A stretch of DNA of 5,165 nucleotides from Verrucomicrobiota bacterium (GTDB lineage Bacteria > Verrucomicrobiota > Verrucomicrobiia > Limisphaerales > UBA11358): positions 1-5,165 of the forward strand of contig JAJPKI010000130.1 in the NCBI GenBank assembly GCA_021323835.1, given 5' to 3'. Shown piece by piece: positions 1 to 4,760 of this stretch. The notes under the pieces are model-generated. The model saw only the letters and a list, made by a program, of their open reading frames with translations, was not told where the DNA came from and did no database searches. The translations under genes were made by a program, and so were the position numbers. How positions within the stretch are numbered: the stretch's first letter is position 1; every line of letters begins with the position of its first letter.

Positions 1-1
1 C

Positions 2-67
2 GCGAATCAGGCACGCAAAAAGGGCAGGGGAGACAAAAACGCGCAGGGCGATACTTTGGAAGAATGA
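2..67 (+). CDS. Possible C-terminal end of a plus-strand gene (partial)
   Basis: Reading frame 2 is open from the window edge and ends at a TGA at 65-67, directly beside the GH20 stop codon (TAA on the minus strand, 70-68). It would give a 21-residue hydrophilic tail, ANQARKKGRGDKNAQGDTLE plus a final E, rich in charged residues. The exact abutment with a convergent gene makes this the most natural reading of the left edge. The other two plus frames are also open over most of this short stretch, however, so frame choice rests only on the tidy end position. No family can be recognised. Sequence left of the window would settle it. Confidence 0.3.
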   Translation, partial: ANQARKKGRGDKNAQGDTLEE

Positions 68-1894
68 TTATTTTATGAATCCGCGGCGATAATCATCAAT
101 TCGCCACTGCAAAAATGCCGCGCAATGTTTCGGCGTCGCTTTGTTCCGCTGCGGCCAATACGAATTGAAATCTTTTTGCAATTGTTTCAATTCGCGGATT
201 CCAATTTGTGCCAATCGTTTTGCTTCTGAATTTTTTCCGGCGGCAGTTGCCTGTTGCCACAACATGAATTTACACGATTGCGTTCCCATGCGCGCGGCTA
301 ACGTCAATTCGCAAGAATGAATCGAATTATCAGCATGATTTGAATTCAGCTTCTTGAGTTGCTTCTCAATCTCTTCCAACGCCGTGCGAATTTTCTTTGC
401 CGGAATTTTTGCGAACCATTTCAAACCATTTCGACAAAACAATTCACGTTCTTCCAACGGCGGCGCGGCGATGACTGTGCCAAGCGGCGTTTCATTTGGT
501 GCTTTGATGCCGAGTTTTTTGTGAAGGAATCCTAAATCAACAGCGGCATCGGCAATTTTTGATTTTCCAAAAATGTCGCGACTTAAAACTGGAATCAATT
601 TGCCCTCGTCAAATCCTTTTGAATTCCATGCTAGCGTTGCTCCCGCCGCAAACATCGGCCAACTCACTGCAAGCGGCTGCGGATGGCCGCCGTCGCCCCA
701 ATCGGTAATCAAAAAACCCATCGCACCGAATTTTTTTCCAGCCGTTGCCGCTGCTTTCAGATTTGCCAAGGCGTTGTCATGTTTACCGACAAGCGTTTGC
801 CACGTCGAAGTTCCGGGACAAACGTAAAAAGGAATTTCAGCCTTCGCGAATTGTGCCGCTTCACGTTCAAAGGGATGATTTGCTTCGTAACCCCAATTCA
901 AAGCGACGGCATTTTTTGGCAACTGCGAAATCAATTTCGGATATTTCAAAATGATGTCGCCCCAAAACATCATCGTCTTGCCGCGTGATGAAACCTCGCG
1001 ATGAATTTTTTTGAGAAAATCCAAATAAACTTTGTCCTGGCCAAGTCGTTCGCAAAGCTTTTTGCTTTGGCCGCGGCCCAAATCCCACGTTTCGTCGCAG
1101 CCGACATTGAAAAATTCGCTCGAAAAATTCGGAAGCAATTCGTCGTAAAGTTCACGCAGGAATTTAATTGTGCCCGGATGATTCGGCGCAAGCGTTGTTG
1201 GGCGGCGAACAAATTCACCGCTTGGGTCGTCATAAGGTTCTGCGATTTCACCCAGCTTCTTTAATTTCGGATTTGCAAGAAATTCGCGCAAATGACCGAA
1301 AGAATTTTGGTTTGGAACCAAATCAATTCCCAACTCGCGGCAACGCGCGTCGAGGATTTGAATTTCCTTGGCCGTGAGCGCGCCCCAATTTTGCCAGACA
1401 GATTTGTAATTGCGATAGGCGAACGTGTGCTCGGTATAAAGTTGCAGCTCGTTGATTTTGAAATCGGCGAGCTTTTCCACGAGGTCGAGCAGCGTTTCCA
1501 GCTTCGGCACGCGGCCGCGCGAGATGTCGAGCATCACGCCACGACGCGGGAAATCCGGCCAGTCGCGAATTTTTAAGCAAGGAAGTTTGCGTCCGTATTC
1601 GCGCAGCAATTGTCGCAACGTCGCCGTTGCCGCGCGTAAGCCGCCGGTTTCGCGGAAGGAAATTTCAACTCCAGTTTTGGAAATCGTCAGCGCGTAAAAT
1701 TCAGGATGATTTGTAGGAGACGACGTAAGGAGTCTCAAATTTTTCTCCGATGGTGAAGCTAGAGCCTCGTCACCTCGGCTCCTACGATTCAATTGAACGA
1801 CTTTGATTGCGGCCAGCGGTTTGTGCTTCGGCAGCGTGAACGTGCCGCGAAGAATTTTCAGCGAGCGAGGGCGGGGAAGTAGGTTTAATTCCAT
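68..1894 (-). CDS. Glycoside hydrolase family 20, GcnA-like beta-N-acetylhexosaminidase
   Basis: This 608-residue protein is a likely exo-acting beta-N-acetylhexosaminidase that removes terminal GlcNAc or GalNAc from glycans. Residues 1-110 form a GH20b-type N-terminal domain (opening NLLPRPRSLKILRGTF, then a GLRAATATLRQLL segment). The catalytic TIM barrel starts near 111 (DWPDFPRRGVMLDISRG) and continues through INELQLYTEHTFAY (147-160), NSFGHL (197-202), the Asp-Glu pair D267-E268 in FFNVGCDETWDLG, FWGDII (310-315) and TDWGDGGHPQ (397-406). In GH20 the Glu is the acid/base and the Asp supports substrate-assisted catalysis; NVGCDE here replaces the common HxGGDE. Residues about 485-608 look helical and end in WRIDDYRR, as in GcnA-like enzymes. 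No signal peptide is visible, so it is probably cytoplasmic. The ATG lies 5 nt after the DUF5615 stop, with no Shine-Dalgarno, suggesting translational coupling. Residues 37-62 derive from an inserted palindromic repeat. Exact substrate is unknown. Confidence 0.88.
   Translation of the reverse strand: MELNLLPRPRSLKILRGTFTLPKHKPLAAIKVVQLNRRSRGDEALASPSEKNLRLLTSSPTNHPEFYALTISKTGVEISFRETGGLRAATATLRQLLREYGRKLPCLKIRDWPDFPRRGVMLDISRGRVPKLETLLDLVEKLADFKINELQLYTEHTFAYRNYKSVWQNWGALTAKEIQILDARCRELGIDLVPNQNSFGHLREFLANPKLKKLGEIAEPYDDPSGEFVRRPTTLAPNHPGTIKFLRELYDELLPNFSSEFFNVGCDETWDLGRGQSKKLCERLGQDKVYLDFLKKIHREVSSRGKTMMFWGDIILKYPKLISQLPKNAVALNWGYEANHPFEREAAQFAKAEIPFYVCPGTSTWQTLVGKHDNALANLKAAATAGKKFGAMGFLITDWGDGGHPQPLAVSWPMFAAGATLAWNSKGFDEGKLIPVLSRDIFGKSKIADAAVDLGFLHKKLGIKAPNETPLGTVIAAPPLEERELFCRNGLKWFAKIPAKKIRTALEEIEKQLKKLNSNHADNSIHSCELTLAARMGTQSCKFMLWQQATAAGKNSEAKRLAQIGIRELKQLQKDFNSYWPQRNKATPKHCAAFLQWRIDDYRRGFIK
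1713..1785. repeat. 73-nt imperfect palindromic repeat inserted in frame in the GH20 gene
   Basis: The arms at 1713-1736 and 1762-1785 are inverted repeats of 24 nt matching at 19 of 24 positions, with perfect GTAGGAG/CTCCTAC tips, separated by a 25-nt loop. GATT occurs one base before the element (1708-1711) and directly after it (1786-1789), a possible target duplication. Removing the element, the extra T and one GATT deletes 78 nt, exactly 26 codons, and restores VVQLNHPEFYALTISK, a smooth GH20b-like sequence. The inserted residues (RRSRGDEALASP and onward to TSSPTN) are hydrophilic and unlike the rest of the domain. This is the pattern of a REP/MITE-like mobile palindrome. From memory, GTAGGAG-tipped palindromes are frequent in Verrucomicrobia genomes, but I could not search for other copies and see only one here. 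Confidence 0.8.
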
Positions 1895-1899
1895 CGCAT

Positions 1900-2217
1900 T
1901 TACGGAATTTCGAGTTGACGAAATTCAGCGGGCTTAATCGAAATGATTGCCGCTTGAATCAAATTTACCGCAGCTTCAATGCGGCGCAATTTATTGGTTG
2001 AAAGTTCTAAAATCGCAATCTTTCGACCTGCAAGATTTTGCTGATAGCGCAAATTTTGATCTGACGTGATGAACAAATCGAATTCGTCTTCTGCCAATTG
2101 AAGCAACCGGCCATTTTTGATTCCGCCCCAACCTTGTTGTTGCGCCGTGCGACATTCGTGGCCGGCGAGCAGGCGGTGCATCGGCCACGGCACGCACTCA
2201 TCGAGCAGAATCTTCAT
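1900..2217 (-). CDS. DUF5615 PIN-like toxin of a toxin-antitoxin module
   Basis: This 105-residue protein matches the DUF5615 (PIN-like, Mut7-C related) toxin group, which are predicted ribonucleases. The N-terminal MKILLDECVP carries the typical first acidic pair (D7, E8). It is followed by GWGGIKNGRLLQLAEDEFD (29-47) and ITSDQNLRYQQNL (50-62), where D53 is a likely second metal-binding acid. The length is usual for the family. Its ATG overlaps the stop of the DUF433 gene in an ATGA (2217-2214), the classic arrangement of antitoxin first and toxin second with coupled translation. RNase activity is inferred from the fold; neither target nor toxicity can be read from sequence. The GH20 gene starts only 5 nt downstream, so the toxin message probably continues into it. 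Confidence 0.87.
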   Translation of the reverse strand: MKILLDECVPWPMHRLLAGHECRTAQQQGWGGIKNGRLLQLAEDEFDLFITSDQNLRYQQNLAGRKIAILELSTNKLRRIEAAVNLIQAAIISIKPAEFRQLEIP

Positions 2218-2432
2218 GCCGCAGCCGGCTCAAGCAACGCCGATTCCGAGCGCTCTAAAATGCGACAAGCCATTTCACGCGTCACGGACGGGAAACATTC
2301 CAAAAATTCATCAAGCGAATAATTGTCTTCGAGATAATCAAAAAGAGTTTTGACGGGCACGCGCGTGCCTTTGAAAACGGGCGTGCCGCCCAGAATTTCC
2401 GGGTCAACCGTAATCAAATCTTTCGCGTTCAT
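2214..2432 (-). CDS. DUF433 antitoxin
   Basis: This 72-residue protein is a DUF433 (PF04255) member, a small winged-helix-type protein that acts as antitoxin and probable DNA-binding autoregulator beside PIN-like toxins. The diagnostic core DLITVDPEILGGTPVFKGTR (5-24) is followed by VPVKTLFDYLEDNYSLDEFL (25-44) and the family's usual FPSVTREM segment (47-54). The reading frame is open further upstream to 2540, but I chose the ATG at 2432 because the family begins just before this core and the extension (residues such as LEPLHFGQHFGKSN) is unlike it and would overlap the upstream gene. No Shine-Dalgarno precedes the ATG. A putative -10 element lies so close that the message may be leaderless. 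Confidence 0.88.
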   Translation of the reverse strand: MNAKDLITVDPEILGGTPVFKGTRVPVKTLFDYLEDNYSLDEFLECFPSVTREMACRILERSESALLEPAAA

Positions 2433-2438
2433 GACGGC

Positions 2439-2468
2439 AACATAACACAGCGCAATCGCCAGCGGCAA
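2439..2468 (-). promoter_or_regulatory. Candidate promoter for the DUF433/DUF5615/GH20 block
   Basis: On the minus strand TTGCCG (2468-2463) and TATGTT (2444-2439) are separated by 18 nt, and TG with one intervening base precedes the -10, as in an extended -10 element. Each hexamer matches the sigma-70 consensus at four of six positions. Transcription would start near 2432, the A of the DUF433 ATG, implying a leaderless message, which fits the absent Shine-Dalgarno. Weak matches like this occur by chance. Confidence 0.3.
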
Positions 2469-2496
2469 GGTGGGAAATGCAAATGAACTATTGCGA

Positions 2497-2733
2497 TTAC
2501 TTTTTCCGAAATGCTGTCCAAAATGCAACGGTTCCAACAATCAAGGCTGCTGAAACGCATAACCAAAATTGCAATGGTTCATCAACGCGTGAAATTTCTG
2601 GCCCACGAAGTCCATATCTTCCGCCTTCGCGAAATTTTCCATTTACGATTGCAGCTATTCCGGCGAATAGAAAAAAAGCTCCAAGAAACAAAAAAAGAAT
2701 TCTTGTCAGAATTATTTTGCCCTTACTTTTCAT
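2497..2733 (-). CDS. Small two-helix membrane protein, unknown function
   Basis: This 78-residue protein has a basic start (MKSKGK) and two hydrophobic segments, about 8-30 (LTRILFLFLGAFFLFAGIAAIV) and 54-75 (centred on VSAALIVGTVAFW). The linker contains RYGLRGPEISRVDEPLQFW, a pattern I associate loosely with small uncharacterised two-helix inner-membrane proteins (RG-x-ISR near a P-x-x-FW). The positive start suggests that both ends are cytoplasmic with the linker outside. Its ATG follows the leuD TAA without a single intervening base, so it is probably translated by ribosomes finishing leuD. Nothing in the sequence connects it to leucine synthesis. I do not recognise a named family. Confidence 0.7.
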   Translation of the reverse strand: MKSKGKIILTRILFLFLGAFFLFAGIAAIVNGKFREGGRYGLRGPEISRVDEPLQFWLCVSAALIVGTVAFWTAFRKK

Positions 2734-3285
2734 TTACTTCGCAATCATCCCGCTTTGGCGTGCGTAATTGAACAGACCGCCGGCGTCCACCACAGGACGC
2801 ACGTCGCCGAGCGGTTTGAATTTGAAAACTTTGCCGGTGTTCTTCACGGTCACGGTTTGCACGTCGAGGTCAACGGTCACTTCGTCGCCGGTTTTCAAAA
2901 CGTCAACGAGCCGTTCGGTCATTTCGCACGGATACAATTCGCCGGTGGCGACGGAATTGCGGAAGAAAATGCGCGCAAAACTTTCCGCGAGGACAACTTT
3001 GCATCCGGCCGAACCAAGCGCGATGGGCGCATGTTCGCGTGAACTGCCGCAGCCGAAATTTTTCCCGGCGACGACAATTGGATAGTCGGTGTCGAGCTTG
3101 CCTTCCTTGACGAAGCGCGTCGGATAAAGCGATTTCGGCAAACCATCGAGCGCGTAGCTGCCGAGCTTTTCGTATTCCTCGGGAATCGTCGGCACGAGAT
3201 TCAAATACTGCGCGGAAATGATTTGGTCGGTGTCAATGTTGTCGCGAACAACATAAACGGCGCCGGTAAAAACGGATTTACTCAT
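2734..3285 (-). CDS. leuD: 3-isopropylmalate dehydratase small subunit
   Basis: LeuD forms, with LeuC, the isomerase that converts 2-isopropylmalate to 3-isopropylmalate in leucine synthesis; the iron-sulfur cluster is in LeuC and the small swivelling subunit contributes substrate-binding residues. The 183-residue sequence shows the aconitase-swivel signatures: DNIDTDQI (15-22), KNFGCGSSREHAP (75-87), ARIFFRNSVATGE (104-116) and GGLFNYARQSGMI near the C-terminus. The substrate-selecting loop reads AQYLNLVPTIPEEYEKLGSY (25-44), which resembles chloroplast isopropylmalate isomerase small subunits as I recall them, more than E. coli LeuD. Length is between the short archaeal type (about 165) and the E. 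coli type (about 200). leuC is not in the window. A homoaconitase or citraconate role is possible but less likely. Confidence 0.92.
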   Translation of the reverse strand: MSKSVFTGAVYVVRDNIDTDQIISAQYLNLVPTIPEEYEKLGSYALDGLPKSLYPTRFVKEGKLDTDYPIVVAGKNFGCGSSREHAPIALGSAGCKVVLAESFARIFFRNSVATGELYPCEMTERLVDVLKTGDEVTVDLDVQTVTVKNTGKVFKFKPLGDVRPVVDAGGLFNYARQSGMIAK

Positions 3286-3292
3286 ACGAATT

Positions 3293-3298
3293 ATTTTA
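3293..3298 (-). promoter_or_regulatory. Candidate -10 element of leuD
   Basis: TAAAAT on the minus strand (3298-3293) matches the TATAAT consensus at five of six positions and would place the transcription start near 3286, one base before the leuD ATG. No convincing -35 sits at 16-18 nt (TGTAAA, 3321-3316, matches poorly). The absence of a Shine-Dalgarno is consistent with a leaderless or near-leaderless message, but transcription could equally come from upstream. Confidence 0.25.
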
Positions 3299-3299
3299 G

Positions 3300-3331
3300 A
3301 CAGGATTAACGGGATTTTACAGGAGAAATTT
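3300..3331. repeat. Degenerate short tandem repeat, ACRGGATTW-type, upstream of leuD
   Basis: Three loosely repeated units, ACAGGATTA (from 3300), ACGGGATTTT (from 3309) and ACAGGAGAAATTT (from 3319), fill almost the whole 45-nt space between the LRR stop codon and leuD. The period is 9-10 nt. From memory, similar CAGGATTAACAGGATTTT strings recur between genes in several bacterial phyla, including Verrucomicrobia; their function is unknown to me. They could act in transcription termination or regulation of leuD, or simply be spreading repeats. Confidence 0.55.
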
Positions 3332-4287
3332 CAACGCCTGATTTGCAATTGCGGCAACGCGGCCTGCAATTCGGTCAGGCTGTTCGTCGCTTGCGTGCGG
3401 GCAACGCCGAGCGTCTGCAATTGTTTGAGCGCGAACAGATTTGTCAGGCCCGCGCCGGTGATTTGTGTCCGGTTCAAATCCAGCCGATGCAAATTGGTCA
3501 GAGCGGAAATGCCCTTGATGGTTTCATCCGTCACCGCGTCGCCGGAAAGCACGAGCGATTGCAATTGTTTGAGCCCAATCAAATTGGTCAAGCCCGTGCC
3601 GGTGACTTTCGTGCTGGGCATGTAAAGCGCCTGAAGATTTGTGAGCGCGGGCAGATTCGTCAAGCCGTCGTCGGTAATTTTCGCGGCGTCAAGGTCAAGC
3701 AATTGTAATTGCGTCAGGCCGGAAATGGCGGCAAGGCCGGGATTGTTCATGCGTTTGATGGAACCGAGATTGAGATGACGCAATTGTTTCAACGGCGCGA
3801 GTTGGCCGAGGCCGTCATCGGTTACGCGCGTAGCAAACAGATTCAACGATTGGAGATTCGTGAGCGCGGCAACGTATCTCAACCCGTCATTTGTGACGGC
3901 GGTGTGATTGACGTCGAGCGATTGCAATTGTTTTAACGCAGACAATTCGCGCAACGCGTCGTCCGTGATTTGCGTGTAACCGAGTGAGAGACTTTGCAAT
4001 TGAGTCGCGCTGGACAATTCCTTCGCGTCGGCATCGGTGAAATTGGAATTCTTCAAATCCAGACCGAACGGCGTTTTTTGCGACCGCACTTTTTCAAGAA
4101 CATCGTGCGACCAGACTTTGATTTGGAATGCAGGAATGTCGCCGTTCGTGTGTTCCTGATGAAACGTCGCCCGCCCCAATTGGTCGCGACTCATCCAGCC
4201 GGTTAGATTTTCCGAAACATTTGTTTGTGCTGACGCGTTGCCGATAAACAGCAGAGCGATGAACAGGTGTTGAATTAAATTTTTCAT
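3331..4287 (-). CDS. Secreted leucine-rich-repeat protein
   Basis: This 318-residue protein opens with a signal peptide (MKNLIQHLFIALLFIGNASA, cleavage likely after A20), so it is exported. Residues 21-75 are a non-repeat region. From about 75 there is one partial repeat and then about nine leucine-rich repeats of 24-25 residues with the pattern LxxLxxLxLxxTxVTDxGLxxL, for example LQSLNLFATRVTDDGLGQL (145-163). The last unit ends in ELQAALPQLQIRR, a typical C-terminal cap of planctomycete/verrucomicrobial LRR proteins. Such solenoids bind proteins or surfaces; the ligand is unknown. The frame extends 36 codons further upstream, but the ATG at 4287 gives a clean signal peptide and overlaps the preceding stop by one base (TGATG), so I chose it. 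The repeat with SIKRMNNPG (176-184) is the most divergent. Confidence 0.85.
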   Translation of the reverse strand: MKNLIQHLFIALLFIGNASAQTNVSENLTGWMSRDQLGRATFHQEHTNGDIPAFQIKVWSHDVLEKVRSQKTPFGLDLKNSNFTDADAKELSSATQLQSLSLGYTQITDDALRELSALKQLQSLDVNHTAVTNDGLRYVAALTNLQSLNLFATRVTDDGLGQLAPLKQLRHLNLGSIKRMNNPGLAAISGLTQLQLLDLDAAKITDDGLTNLPALTNLQALYMPSTKVTGTGLTNLIGLKQLQSLVLSGDAVTDETIKGISALTNLHRLDLNRTQITGAGLTNLFALKQLQTLGVARTQATNSLTELQAALPQLQIRR

Positions 4288-4739
4288 CAGTTTCGAATAT
4301 CGGCTCGCGAGGACTCTGGCACCACCATTTGTGATTGTAACTGTTTTTGTTGTCGTTTGCGCAGAACAATTACGGCGGCGACGCAAGCAGTCCACGTGGG
4401 TAAATCATCGGCGAGCGGAATAAGTTCCAAAACAAATGTCGGCAACAGCAACCAGTGAAATCCAATTAGCCAGCTTGTCAGCAGCATGGCGATAATGTCA
4501 ATAATTTGATTCGGCCCTTCCCATCCGGGAATGTTCAAAAGCAATTGTAATCCGTCTGCCATGACGGCGGTCATCAAGGTGAGGGCAATTCGGATTCCCG
4601 TTAATTTTCGGATGCGAAGCAATTGCTCGGGTTTGTCGGGCGGATGCACAAGAAGATTTTCATCTGCCGCGCCGATTTTTTCAACATCACAAACCGGTTC
4701 GTTGACGAAGGTGAAATCAGTGGTAAATTTTATGCGCAA
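4287..4739 (-). CDS. Small multi-spanning membrane protein, unknown function
   Basis: The open frame codes for up to 150 residues. Hydrophobic segments lie near 49-69 (IRIALTLMTAVMADGLQLLL), 78-106 (IIDIIAMLLTSWLIGFHWLLL, probably a hairpin) and 116-126 (TWTACVAAVIVL), followed by a basic, glutamine-rich tail. The stretch LLPTFVLELIPLADDLPTWT (98-117) resembles, from memory, a family of uncharacterised verrucomicrobial and planctomycete membrane proteins. The start is uncertain. The first possible codon is a TTG at 4739, right after an in-frame TGA. A GTG at 4649 would give about 120 residues, closer to the length I expect, and would free the region 4650-4760 for divergent promoters. No Shine-Dalgarno supports either. 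The stop overlaps the LRR start in TGATG, so the two genes are probably coupled. Confidence 0.7.
   Translation of the reverse strand: MRIKFTTDFTFVNEPVCDVEKIGAADENLLVHPPDKPEQLLRIRKLTGIRIALTLMTAVMADGLQLLLNIPGWEGPNQIIDIIAMLLTSWLIGFHWLLLPTFVLELIPLADDLPTWTACVAAVIVLRKRQQKQLQSQMVVPESSRADIRN
4702..4729 (+). promoter_or_regulatory. Candidate promoter of the metalloprotease-like gene
   Basis: TTGACG (4702-4707, five of six consensus positions) and TAAATT (4724-4729, four of six) are 16 nt apart, and TGG directly before the -10 gives an extended -10 element. Transcription would start near 4736, leaving about 25 nt before the ATG at 4761, with no Shine-Dalgarno in it. The site lies inside the 5' part of the divergent membrane-protein frame if that gene starts at the TTG at 4739. 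Confidence 0.4.
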
Positions 4740-4760
4740 TCAGCAATCCAAATTGTTCAA

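Noticed and set aside
867..1580. Overlapping frames on both strands within the GH20 catalytic region
   Set aside because: The GH20 frame carries all conserved motifs without interruption; the others have no family-like sequence and are shadows.
2433..2496. CGCAAT...ATTGCG inverted repeat in the gap before the antitoxin gene as a terminator
   Set aside because: The six-base arms are separated by a loop of more than 30 nt and no T-run follows, so a functional intrinsic terminator is not supported.
2433..2540. Longer start for the DUF433 gene at 2540
   Set aside because: The extra 36 residues are unlike the family, overlap the two-helix membrane protein gene, and the ATG at 2432 fits the usual DUF433 N-terminus.
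3343..3936. Long plus-strand open frames opposite the LRR gene, in one frame interrupted by a single TAA
   Set aside because: They mirror the repeat periodicity of the LRR coding sequence; the protein is Arg/Gln-rich low-complexity without recognisable motifs or a start signal.
3331..4010. Recurrent GCAATTG-containing DNA units about every 70 nt, considered as a CRISPR-like or regulatory array
   Set aside because: They are the codons for the KQLQSL/TNLQSL part of each leucine-rich repeat; spacing equals the 24-25 residue protein repeat and the intervals are not unique spacers.
4288..4395. Longer start for the LRR gene at 4395
   Set aside because: It would bury a good signal peptide behind 36 basic residues and overlap the upstream gene by more than 100 nt; the ATG at 4287 overlaps by a single base.
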